DNA of 64,000 bases from Allobosea sp. OK403 (lineage in GTDB: Bacteria > Pseudomonadota > Alphaproteobacteria > Rhizobiales > Beijerinckiaceae): contig NZ_FOQV01000007.1 of assembly GCF_900113835.1 (NCBI RefSeq), positions 193,501-257,500 of the forward strand, written 5' to 3'. A model generated the notes under the pieces. It saw only the letters and a list, made by a program, of their open reading frames with translations. It did not search any database and was not told the DNA's origin. Every line of letters starts with the position of its first letter. Positions within the stretch are counted from its first letter, which is position 1. The position numbers and the translations under genes were made by a program. Below, piece by piece: positions 7,455 through 16,820 of this stretch.

Positions 7455-8645
7455 TCAGCCTGCCTTGGGCTGGGCGGCTGGCGTGCTCTGCGCGGCCGGA
7501 GCGTTATGCTGCGCCTGCAGCCCGGTCCAGCCGTGATAGCCGGTATAGAGCCCGACGAGGACGATCAGCGCACTGGAGAAATACGGCGCGCGGCCGGCCA
7601 CCGTCGAGAGCCAGCTCACCCGCTTCGTCGCCTGCCGGATGCTGATGGCGGCGACTGCTCCGACCGTGACCAGCGTGATCGCAAGTCCGATCGAGAAGCA
7701 CAGCACGAGAACCGCACCGAGCGTGAACTGCTTGATCTGGACGCAGAGCAGCAGGACCGTGATCGCGGCCGGGCAGGGGATCAGGCCTCCGGTCAGGCCG
7801 AACATCACGATCTGCCAGGTCGTCACCTCGCGATTGGTGAAGCGCTTGCGAATGTCGTTGGCATGGGAGAGCTCATGCGCGTCCATATAGCCGTCGGTGG
7901 CGACGGCGAGGCCCTTCTCCTGGCGGTGCAGGGGATCGGTGCCTGCCATGCCTTGCAGGAACGAGACGTCGTAATCATGCTCGTGGTCGCCATGGTCGAG
8001 GCTCAATCGCACCATGAAATCATAGGGTTCGGCGATCGTCTCGGCCGATTCCATATAGCCGTCGCGGTCGAGGAAGCTGAAGACCTGGCTCGTGCCGTCA
8101 GGGCGCTCGGTGGTGATCTTGACGTACTCGCCGGCCCATTTGTCACCGCTGATGACGGTCAGGCGGAAATGTGCCGGCTTCTCCGGTGGGATCTCCAGCG
8201 ACATGAAGCCGTGGCCGGTATCGACGCGGTGCGACAGCGCGGTCTTGGCCTTGTTCTTCTCATAAGCCTCGACCTCGCGCGCATATTGCTTGGCGCGCTG
8301 CTGGTCCTGCCAGGTTCGCCAGAACATCCAGGAGGCGATGCCGATGATGATGACCGCCGAGGCAAGCTGGAAATAGGGCTCCGTGGTCTCGGGATCGAGG
8401 CCCTTGAAGATGTACATGCCTCCCAGAGCGACTGCCCAGACGACGAGCGTGTGCGAGAAGGTCGCGGCGAGCCCGAGCAGCACGGCCTGGAACACGGTGC
8501 CGCGCACGGCAACGATGAACGCGGCCATCATCGTCTTGGAATGGCCGGGTTCAAGGCCGTGAAGCGCGCCGAGCAGGATCGCGCTCGGGATGAACAGCCA
8601 GGCATTGCTGGCCCCCTGGGCCAGCAGTTCGGTGAATGACGGCAC
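7455..8645 (-). CDS. Nickel/cobalt exporter, NicO/RcnA family
   Basis: This is a 396-residue inner-membrane efflux protein for Ni2+/Co2+. The family signature HGLEPGHSKT is in the first helix region (H29, H35) and a second motif, HANDIRKRF, lies before the second group of helices. Six or more helices are visible: three before residue 110 and three after 275. Between them is a hydrophilic region of about 140 residues, with charged segments and LDHGDHEHDYD, far longer than the His-rich loop of the 274-residue E. coli RcnA. GTG is the start, with GAGGAG seven bases upstream. The CsoR/RcnR-type repressor at 9539 is the obvious candidate regulator. Ni versus Co versus both cannot be told. Confidence 0.88.
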   Translation of the reverse strand: MPSFTELLAQGASNAWLFIPSAILLGALHGLEPGHSKTMMAAFIVAVRGTVFQAVLLGLAATFSHTLVVWAVALGGMYIFKGLDPETTEPYFQLASAVIIIGIASWMFWRTWQDQQRAKQYAREVEAYEKNKAKTALSHRVDTGHGFMSLEIPPEKPAHFRLTVISGDKWAGEYVKITTERPDGTSQVFSFLDRDGYMESAETIAEPYDFMVRLSLDHGDHEHDYDVSFLQGMAGTDPLHRQEKGLAVATDGYMDAHELSHANDIRKRFTNREVTTWQIVMFGLTGGLIPCPAAITVLLLCVQIKQFTLGAVLVLCFSIGLAITLVTVGAVAAISIRQATKRVSWLSTVAGRAPYFSSALIVLVGLYTGYHGWTGLQAQHNAPAAQSTPAAQPKAG

Positions 8646-8786
8646 GACAATGCTCCTCAGATCCGGACATGAGGCTGGGCCGCCGCACCGGCCGGTCCAA
8701 CCGGCTCTGGTCGAGGGCGCTTTGCCTCCTGTCCTCGTCTTCTCGATCCCGGGGAGGCGCCTGGACTTGTGCCGGCGCTTGCCCGA

Positions 8787-9350
8787 TCAAGCTGGTGTGT
8801 TCGACAAGCTCTTGTCGAAATGGGTTGTGGCCTCGTCGCTCGCGATCTCGGCATAACCGCGCCCCTGCCAGAAGCCGATTGTAGCCGGTGTATCGGTGCT
8901 GGCATGCAGGTAAAGCGTCGCAAAGCCCAGGCGCTTGGCTTCGGCTTCAGCAAGCGCGTTGAGCCAGCGTCCGATCTGGCGGCCGCGCTGGTCCTTGCGG
9001 ATATAGACGCGGACGAGCTGCGTGACCTTTGCCGGGTCAGGGTAGCGCGTGGCGAAGGAGGCTGCCAACTGCGGCTTCCATGTCAGGCAATACAGGCCCG
9101 CCGCCGCGACGAGCGACCCGTCGGGTGCGCTCAATGTCCAGAATGCGCCGCGGTTGCGCGCGCTGAACCAGGATTGCTCCGGTCCCAGGATTAGCGAGTC
9201 GAGGTCGGCGTGCCAGCTGGGTCGATAGTCGAAATCGTAGAATTCCTTGATCACGTCGAGGCAGAACTGGCGCGCGGCCTTATGCTGCTCGCCGGATTCG
9301 TCGGGCAGCAGAGCGAGCGTCAAGCCATGAGGAGCATCGGTCATCGACAT
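8787..9350 (-). CDS. GNAT-family N-acetyltransferase
   Basis: This 187-residue protein shows the acetyl-CoA-binding GNAT core: LVRVYIRKDQRGRQIGRWL (the R/QxxGxG/A loop) followed by LGFATLYLHASTDTPATIGFWQGRGY. The substrate is unknown. I chose ATG 9350 because GGAG lies eight bases upstream. A longer in-frame reading to 9488 merely translates the family A palindrome at 9397-9457 and is rejected. The gene lies between the Ni/Co exporter and its candidate repressor gene, on the exporter's strand. The 141-base gap to the exporter has no terminator that I can see, so the two may be cotranscribed. Confidence 0.82.
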   Translation of the reverse strand: MSMTDAPHGLTLALLPDESGEQHKAARQFCLDVIKEFYDFDYRPSWHADLDSLILGPEQSWFSARNRGAFWTLSAPDGSLVAAAGLYCLTWKPQLAASFATRYPDPAKVTQLVRVYIRKDQRGRQIGRWLNALAEAEAKRLGFATLYLHASTDTPATIGFWQGRGYAEIASDEATTHFDKSLSNTPA

Positions 9351-9396
9351 CAATCCAACTCCAGCCATACCAGCGAGGGCGCTGGCCTTTTCGACA

Positions 9397-9457
9397 AGAG
9401 CATCGCGCGAAAAAGTGGGTACCGGTTTTTCGCATGAGCAATGCTCGCAACCTTTAG
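9397..9457. repeat. Family A palindrome, short form
   Basis: AGAGCATCGCGCGAAAAAGT, then GGGTACCGG and TTTTTCGC, then GAGCAATGCTC and an ACCTTTTAGA tail. It lies between the acetyltransferase start and the CsoR-family operator, within the likely 5' leader of the minus-strand genes. Confidence 0.75.
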
Positions 9458-9509
9458 AGGCTCGCGAGAGCTTGAATTCAGCTTCCACTTGCCAGCCGTT
9501 GTGATTGGC

Positions 9510-9531
9510 TATAACCCCTCCAGGGGGATAG
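9510..9531. promoter_or_regulatory. CsoR/RcnR-type G-tract operator
   Basis: TAACCCCTCCAGGGGGATA is an inverted repeat of C/G tracts flanked by TA, the known operator style of the CsoR/RcnR/FrmR family. It ends eight bases before the start of the regulator gene, so it fits autoregulation; the site also faces the minus-strand acetyltransferase and exporter genes. Confidence 0.72.
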
Positions 9532-9538
9532 GATCAAT

Positions 9539-9829
9539 ATGAAAAACGAACCGCACGAAAAAATCCACCATCACCGCCATCCGGAGATCATCACCCGGTT
9601 GAAGCGGGCCGAGGGCCATCTGCGCTCGACGATCGAGATGGTGGTGAATGTTCGCTCATGCCTGGAGATCGCGCAGCAATTGCAGGCAGTCGAAAACGCC
9701 ATCGCCAATGCGCGCAAGATTCTGATCCAGGAACATATCGACCACTGCCTGGAAGAGGCGGCCGGTCACATCCCCACAGATGCGCGTGAGCTCCTGAAGG
9801 AGTTCAAGGCGGTCACGAAATTCCTCTGA
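9539..9829 (+). CDS. Metal-sensing repressor, CsoR/RcnR (DUF156) family
   Basis: This is a 96-residue all-helical tetrameric DNA-binding repressor. C41, H66 and C70 are spaced 25 and 4 apart, exactly as the Cu(I) ligands of CsoR and the metal ligands of the nickel sensor InrS; RcnR has His at the third position. The N-terminus is histidine rich (HEKIHHHRHP), as in Ni/Co sensors, where an N-terminal His joins the metal site. The family core RLKRAEGHLRS and the helix IQEHIDHCLEEA are intact. Given the adjacent NicO exporter, Ni/Co sensing is my inference, but the ligand set alone would also suit copper. A family-type operator lies immediately upstream. Confidence 0.88.
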   Translation: MKNEPHEKIHHHRHPEIITRLKRAEGHLRSTIEMVVNVRSCLEIAQQLQAVENAIANARKILIQEHIDHCLEEAAGHIPTDARELLKEFKAVTKFL

Positions 9830-9918
9830 CGATCCAGATTCCTCCGACGCCCCTGGCGCGGAGCGATAGCCTAGCCGGCGGGATGGGCCTGCCGGCGCGA
9901 ATGAAGCGGAGACCGAAC

Positions 9919-10566
9919 ATGTCGCAGCCAGCATCGATCCATATGGGCCACGGTCAGATGGTGGACATCGTCGCGCGCGATGCCGGCCAATGGGAAATCG
10001 TCTTCAGCGAGGCCGGCGTGCCAGATTACAAGGCGCCGCCGCTGAACGAGGTCGAGGTCGATGCGATCGACACCCAGGGCCGGATTCATCCCCTCGCCAT
10101 CTCGGCCAGCGGAACCGTCTCCTCCGTCCTGGCCAGTGGCCATGTCGAAGGCGCCTATCGCGTCCGCATGCGCGTCGTTCACGGCACACATTTCCACACC
10201 CGCGAGTCGCTCCTGCCGGGCGCGGCAGTGCTGCCGCCGAAACTTGGCGCGCGCGGAGGCGCACTCGTTGCGCTCGAGGGTGGGCTTGAGGCCGAGGTCA
10301 AGCGCCTCGACGAGGCGCGCTGGGAGATCAGCTTCCTGAAAGGCGGGGCCGTCGTCGCGCCGCCTCCGGCTGAGAGCGTGGTCGTGCAGGCGATCGGCCC
10401 GCGCGCCGAGGACTACCAGATCCGCAACCTCGCGACCGAGCCGGGTGAAATGCCCTCGACCCTGATCGCCGGCGGCAAGATCAAGGACGCGACGCATGCG
10501 CGCCTGACCATCAAGACCGAGGGCGGCGAGCAGATCCGCGCTTTCCCGATCGTCAGCGCGGCCTGA
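9919..10566 (+). CDS. Unrecognised protein with two copies of one about 90-residue domain
   Basis: I do not recognise this 215-residue protein. Residues 15-100 and 125-211 align with each other: QWEIVFSEAG matches RWEISFLKGG, EVEVDAI matches SVVVQAI, and SSVLASGHVEGAYRVRMRV matches STLIAGGKIKDATHARLTI. The protein is therefore an internal duplication of a beta-rich domain. The first copy and N-terminus are histidine rich (H8, H11, then VVHGTHFHTRE with H88, H91, H93); the second copy has lost those histidines. There is no signal peptide or membrane segment. ATG 9919 has GGAG seven bases upstream. It follows the CsoR-family gene by 89 bases on the same strand, so a cytoplasmic metal-binding role in Ni/Co tolerance is plausible but unproven. 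Confidence 0.75.
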   Translation: MSQPASIHMGHGQMVDIVARDAGQWEIVFSEAGVPDYKAPPLNEVEVDAIDTQGRIHPLAISASGTVSSVLASGHVEGAYRVRMRVVHGTHFHTRESLLPGAAVLPPKLGARGGALVALEGGLEAEVKRLDEARWEISFLKGGAVVAPPPAESVVVQAIGPRAEDYQIRNLATEPGEMPSTLIAGGKIKDATHARLTIKTEGGEQIRAFPIVSAA

Positions 10567-10683
10567 GGAGCCTGGCCGACAACGACGCCGCTGTTTTCAA
10601 AAGCTTGAACATTGGGGACAAACGCGCCGTCATCCCGGACAAGCCGCGTCAGCGGCGCCGATCCGGGATCCATTCCGGAGCGC

Positions 10684-10810
10684 CAGAGCCGGATGACTTC
10701 AGACGGAATCACGGAGTGATCCCGTCTGAAGTCTGAATCCGTCTCTCGTCAAAGAGTGAGAGCAGGATCAATGCGAAAAACCGGTGCCCACTTTTTCGCA
10801 TCCTGCTCTG
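10684..10810 (+). repeat. Family A composite palindromic element, full length, forward
   Basis: Three nested parts are seen. The edges are AGAGCCGGATGA and CCTGCTCT. A hairpin has arms TTCAGACGGAATCAC / TGATCCCGTCTGAAG. The family core is TGCGAAAAACCGGTGCCCAC followed by TTTTTCGCA. The same 127-base structure recurs at 23536-23665 in this orientation and at 13438-13564 reversed. The 10567-10683 stretch holds only another small inverted repeat of CCGGGAT type. Confidence 0.85.
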
Positions 10811-10826
10811 GGCTGACGAAAGGCTC

Positions 10827-10857
10827 TTGACCTTCCCATTATGGGAAGGAGCATATC
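10827..10857 (+). promoter_or_regulatory. CueR-dependent copA promoter
   Basis: TTGACC (10827-10832), a 19-base spacer and CATATC (10852-10857) form a MerR-type promoter. The spacer contains the dyad CCTTCCCATTATGGGAAGG, which is the known CueR operator pattern. The cueR gene lies at 13575 directly after copA. The 29 bases to the copA start contain no other gene. Confidence 0.92.
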
Positions 10858-10886
10858 TCTCGCCAGATTGAGTCTGGAGTGACGTT

Positions 10887-13427
<2,541 letters not shown>

Positions 13428-13437
13428 AGCGATCCCA

Positions 13438-13564
13438 AGAGCAGGATGCGAAAAAGTGGGCACCGGTTTTTCGCATTGATCCTGCTCTCACTTTTAGATG
13501 AGAGACGGATTCAGATTTCAGATGGAATCACTGCGTGATCCCATCTGAAATCATCCGGCTCTAG
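13438..13564 (-). repeat. Family A composite palindromic element, full length, reversed
   Basis: This is the reverse-orientation copy of the 10684-10810 element: AGAGCAGGATGCGAAAAAGT at the left and the hairpin ATTTCAGATGGAATCAC / GTGATCCCATCTGAAAT at the right, ending CCGGCTCTAG. It starts 11 bases after the copA stop. Its right edge overlaps the ribosome-binding site GGAG (13564-13567) of cueR. Confidence 0.85.
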
Positions 13565-13574
13565 GAGACGGGCT

Positions 13575-14057
13575 ATGAACATCGGACAAGCCGCCAAGGC
13601 CTCGAACGTGACCGCCAAGATGATCCGCTATTACGAGAGCATCGGGCTGATCACTGCCCCGGTTCGCACCCAGGCCAATTACCGCGTCTATGCCAATGAG
13701 GACGTGCATGCGCTGCGCTTCGTCAAGCGGGCGCGGAATCTGGGCTTCTCGATCGAGGAGGTGCGCGAACTGCTGGCGCTCTGGCGCGACAAGAGCCGCG
13801 CCAGCGCCGATGTGAAAAGCGTCGCGATGAAGCATGTCCAGGATCTCGAAACCAAGATTTCCGAGCTCCAGGCGATGGCGCGCACACTCTCGCATCTCGC
13901 CCGGACCTGCCATGGCGACGGGCGCCCGGATTGCCCGATCCTGGCCGATCTCGCCGACCCGGCCGCGTCGCTCGCGCCCGTGCCCGGCAAGCCCAAGCGC
14001 AAGGCGCGGCAGGAGGCCGGCTGCGCCTGCCACGAGGATGCGGCGCTGCCTGCCTAG
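13575..14057 (+). CDS. cueR: CueR, MerR-family copper-responsive activator
   Basis: This 160-residue regulator distorts 19-base-spacer promoters to activate copper export genes when Cu(I) binds. The winged-helix N-terminus reads MNIGQAAKASNVTAKMIRYY. The dimerisation helix is followed by the metal loop TCHGDGRPDCPI, whose cysteines fall at C112 and C120, the exact ligand positions of E. coli CueR. A C-terminal extension of about 25 residues ends in CACHEDAALPA, giving two further cysteines and a histidine. The ribosome-binding site lies on the edge of a repeat element. The palindrome between copA and cueR may modulate read-through. Targets are probably the promoters at 10827 and 883. Confidence 0.95.
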   Translation: MNIGQAAKASNVTAKMIRYYESIGLITAPVRTQANYRVYANEDVHALRFVKRARNLGFSIEEVRELLALWRDKSRASADVKSVAMKHVQDLETKISELQAMARTLSHLARTCHGDGRPDCPILADLADPAASLAPVPGKPKRKARQEAGCACHEDAALPA

Positions 14058-14226
14058 CGACTATTTGGAAACCTCCCGAGCCCTCATCCCGAGGATTCTG
14101 GTGTGGATTGAAGCCAATGATTTCAAGGGCTCTGTCCTGACCACCTACGCGCCGTCATCCCGGGCCCATGCCCGAACGCGCCTGTGCGCTGCGGCGTTTC
14201 GACCGGGGCGCGGGAACCTCGACAGA

Positions 14227-14376
14227 GAACCCTCTCCTGTAAGGAGAGGGCAGGGTGAGGTGTAGGCCGTCATCCGCTGGGGCGCGGCCTCACCGCCGCG
14301 TGCGGATGGCTTTGCGCTCTACTGGTCCAGGGGCCGACACCTCATCCCTGCCCTTCTCCTTACAGGAGAAGGGTTC
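14227..14376. repeat. Large inverted repeat between convergent cueR and the CusF-like gene
   Basis: The arms 14227-14263 and 14337-14376 are near-perfect complements (GAACCCTCTCCTGTAAGGAG at the left). Each contains its own small palindrome CTCCTGTAAGGAG or CTCCTTACAGGAG. The 73-base centre is GC-rich. Together with family B sequence it fills the 421-base gap 14058-14478, which has no credible gene, and may act as a two-way transcription barrier. Confidence 0.75.
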
Positions 14377-14404
14377 CCCGCGCCTTTCGCCACAGCCGCG
14401 ACGC

Positions 14405-14481
14405 CTCTTCGATCCTTCGGATCGCCCCGGAATGACGGCGGAACCCCAGCCATAAGTCGGGGTCAAAGGCCGCTGGTATTA
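14405..14481. repeat. Family B element, right half
   Basis: CGATCCTTCGGATCGCCCCG, then GAATGACGGCGG, then the conserved right arm CATAAGTCGGGGTCAAAGGC ending GGTATTA. The same arm is at 7354-7383 and 29274-29305. Its last three bases are the complement of the TAA stop codon of the CusF-like gene. Confidence 0.7.
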
Positions 14482-14769
14482 CTTCGCCTTTTGCAGCTTC
14501 GTGACCGTGATCTGGCCATTGACCCGGTCGGCGGTGAACATCACCTTCTCGCCGGCTTTCACATCCTTGAGCATGGCGGGATCGGCGGCCTTGAACACCA
14601 TCGTCATGCCGTCCATGTCGAGGTTCTTGATCGGGCCGTGATCGAGGGTGATCTTGCCCTGAGCCGTATCGACCTTCTTGACCGTCGCGCTCACCAGCGG
14701 TGCGTCCTGCGCCAGGGCTGCTCCGGCAAGGCCGAGGCTGACGAAGGCGATTGTGAGGAGTCTGCGCAT
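14479..14769 (-). CDS. CusF-like periplasmic copper-binding protein
   Basis: This 96-residue exported protein has a signal peptide ending ALAQ and a small OB-type beta barrel. The ligand pattern of CusF is present with the right spacing: H44, M55 and M57 (HGPIKNLDMDGMTMVF). The position of the CusF tryptophan, which caps Cu(I) by a cation-pi contact, is taken by M52. CusF-type proteins hand Cu(I)/Ag(I) to efflux systems. I chose ATG 14769, with GGAG six bases upstream; the longer in-frame start lacks support. It is the last gene of the periplasmic copper operon, 35 bases after the cupredoxin gene. Confidence 0.87.
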   Translation of the reverse strand: MRRLLTIAFVSLGLAGAALAQDAPLVSATVKKVDTAQGKITLDHGPIKNLDMDGMTMVFKAADPAMLKDVKAGEKVMFTADRVNGQITVTKLQKAK

Positions 14770-14804
14770 TATGATCTCCATGGTTGGTTTGGGAACAAGG
14801 GCGG

Positions 14805-15299
14805 TCACTTGACGACGACCTTGCCGGTCATGCCCGCATCGCGGTGACCGGGGATCAGGCAGGAGAAATCGAACTCGCCGGCCTTGGTGAACTGCCAGAC
14901 GATCTCGCCGGTCTTCTTCGGCGCGAGGCGCTTGGCGTTGGGGTCGTCATGCTCCATGTCGGGGTTCTTCTGCATCTCGATAGCGTGCTTCAGATTCTCC
15001 TCGAGCGTCGCCAGCACGAGTTCATGGTCGAGGTCGCCATTGTTGCGCAGCTGGAATTTGACCTGCTCGCCGCGCCTGACCTCGATCCTGTCGGGAATGA
15101 ACTGCATCTTGCCGTCGCGCTCGCCCATCGAGATCTGGATGAGGCGGGCCGGCTTCTTCGGGTCGCCGGGCTTGCCATAGGCGGTCTCGTCGCCATGACC
15201 ATGGTCGTGGCCGGCAGCGCCTGGACCAGCCAGAGCCGCTCCGGTCGAGAGCAGCAAGGCCAGCGCGGCCAGTTTCGGTATCGACATCATCCGCTTCAT
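14805..15299 (-). CDS. Periplasmic cupredoxin (type 1 copper protein)
   Basis: This 164-residue protein has a signal peptide (LAALALLLSTGAALA) and one plastocyanin-like domain. The type 1 copper ligands are visible: H92 in LDHELVL, then C147, H152 and M157 in FSCLIPGHRDAGM. A linker rich in His, Met and Asp (HAIEMQKNPDMEHDDPNAKR) and an N-terminal HDHGHGDE stretch offer extra metal sites. Proteins of this group bind or oxidise periplasmic copper and accompany the multicopper oxidase. ATG 15299 has AGGAG seven bases upstream. It lies 27 bases downstream of the oxidase gene. Confidence 0.9.
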   Translation of the reverse strand: MKRMMSIPKLAALALLLSTGAALAGPGAAGHDHGHGDETAYGKPGDPKKPARLIQISMGERDGKMQFIPDRIEVRRGEQVKFQLRNNGDLDHELVLATLEENLKHAIEMQKNPDMEHDDPNAKRLAPKKTGEIVWQFTKAGEFDFSCLIPGHRDAGMTGKVVVK

Positions 15300-15326
15300 G
15301 CGTTCGCTCCTGTCCGGTGGTTCGGG

Positions 15327-16799
15327 TCAGTGGTTGGAATGCGGGTTCCTGGCGGCGGGCAGCGGCTTGCCGTCCGGGCCGAGCCTGGGCTTGCGCGGAT
15401 CCTTGACCCGCCATTCCGTCGGCTCGGTCTTCGCGCCGGGTGCGATCTTGGCGCCAGGTGCGACCTTGGCGTCGAGCGGCTGCGCGCGCGGCGCCTCGGT
15501 CAGGCCTGCGCCCTTATATTCATAGGCGACGGTGCCTTGCGGGTTCTTGTACGAACCGGGGTCCTTGTAGTCGCCCTTCGCCAGCCCCTCGCGCACCTTC
15601 ACCACCGAGAACATGCCACCCATCTCGACCGGGCCGAACTGGGCGAAGCCGGTCATCATCGGCAATGTGTTGTCGGGCAGCGGCATCTCCATGCCGCCCA
15701 TCTCGCCCATGCCGTTCGAGCCCATCGGCATGTAGCCGGGAGCGATCTTGGCGATCCGCTTGGCCAGGTCCTTCTTGCCGACGCCGATATAGGTCTTCAC
15801 CGAATGGCCCATGGCGTTCATCGTATGGTGCGATTTGTGGCAATGGATCGCCCAGTCGCCGGGCTCGTCGGCGACGAAATCGAAGGCCCGCATCTGGCCG
15901 ACGGCGCAATCGACCGAAACCTCCGGCCAGGCGGCGGCAGGGTCGACCCAGCCGCCATCGGTGCAGGAGACCTTGAACTCGTAGCCATGCATATGGACCG
16001 GGTGGTTGGTCATGGTCAGATTGCCGAAGCGGATGCGGACCTTGTCGTTGAGACCGACCACGAGAGGGTCGATGCCGGGGAAGACCCGGCTGTTCCAGCA
16101 CCACAGGTTGAAATCGAGCATGGTGTTGACCTTCGGCACATATGAGCCGGGCTCGATGTCGAAGGCGTTGAGCAGGAAGACGAAGTCGCGGTCGACCCGG
16201 CGGAAGGCCGGGTCCTTCGGATGCACCACGAAGAAGCCCATCATGCCCATCGCCATCTGCACCATCTCGTCGGAATGGGGATGGTACATATAGGTGCCCG
16301 AGCGCCTGAGCTCGAACTCGTAGACGAAGGCCTTGCCGGGCGGGATATGCGGCTGCGTCAAACCGCCGACGCCGTCCATGCCATTGGGCAGGCGCTGGCC
16401 GTGCCAGTGCACGGTGGTGTTCTCCGGCAGCTTGTTGGTGACGAAGATGCGGACCTTGTCGCCCTCGACCGCCTCGATCGTCGGCCCCGGCGACTGGCCG
16501 TTATAGCCCCAGAGGAAGGCCTTCATGCCCGGCGCCAGCTCGCGCTCGACCGGCTCGGCGACGAGGTGGAATTCCTTCCAGCCCTCCTTCATCCGCCAGG
16601 GCAGGGTCCAGCCGTTCAGCGTCGCGACCGGCTGGTAGTCGGGCCCCGATGTCGGTACGAACGGCGCCTGCGTCGTCGCCTCCGCCATGGTCGGCGCTTC
16701 CGGCACCGCGGCGAAGGCGGTTCGCCCGGAGACGGCGGCCGCGCCTGCAAGCACGAGGCCCGACGAGCCGATGAACCCCCTGCGTGACAATGCGGTCAT
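15327..16799 (-). CDS. Tat-exported multicopper oxidase
   Basis: This is a 490-residue periplasmic laccase-like oxidase, probably oxidising Cu(I) to the less harmful Cu(II). The Tat signal has SRRGFIGSSG followed by a hydrophobic stretch. All four copper motifs are present: HWHG, YHPHSDE, HPVHMHG and HCHKSHHTMNAMGH, the last carrying the C and M/H ligands of the type 1 site. A methionine-rich segment (GSNGMGEMGGMEMPLP) near residue 380 resembles the Cu(I)-binding Met-rich insert of CueO. The C-terminal 70 residues are proline/lysine rich and probably disordered. AAGGA lies seven bases before ATG. It is central in the copper operon. Confidence 0.92.
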   Translation of the reverse strand: MTALSRRGFIGSSGLVLAGAAAVSGRTAFAAVPEAPTMAEATTQAPFVPTSGPDYQPVATLNGWTLPWRMKEGWKEFHLVAEPVERELAPGMKAFLWGYNGQSPGPTIEAVEGDKVRIFVTNKLPENTTVHWHGQRLPNGMDGVGGLTQPHIPPGKAFVYEFELRRSGTYMYHPHSDEMVQMAMGMMGFFVVHPKDPAFRRVDRDFVFLLNAFDIEPGSYVPKVNTMLDFNLWCWNSRVFPGIDPLVVGLNDKVRIRFGNLTMTNHPVHMHGYEFKVSCTDGGWVDPAAAWPEVSVDCAVGQMRAFDFVADEPGDWAIHCHKSHHTMNAMGHSVKTYIGVGKKDLAKRIAKIAPGYMPMGSNGMGEMGGMEMPLPDNTLPMMTGFAQFGPVEMGGMFSVVKVREGLAKGDYKDPGSYKNPQGTVAYEYKGAGLTEAPRAQPLDAKVAPGAKIAPGAKTEPTEWRVKDPRKPRLGPDGKPLPAARNPHSNH

Positions 16800-16820
16800 G
16801 TCGATGTCCTTCCGCTGGGT

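Noticed and set aside
9351-9488. N-terminal extension of the GNAT protein
   Set aside because: The residues come from translating the family A palindrome; a good ribosome-binding site supports ATG 9350.
14784-16145. Long plus-strand open frame opposite the cupredoxin and oxidase genes
   Set aside because: The minus strand encodes full copper-protein motifs with signal peptides; the plus frame shows only biased composition.
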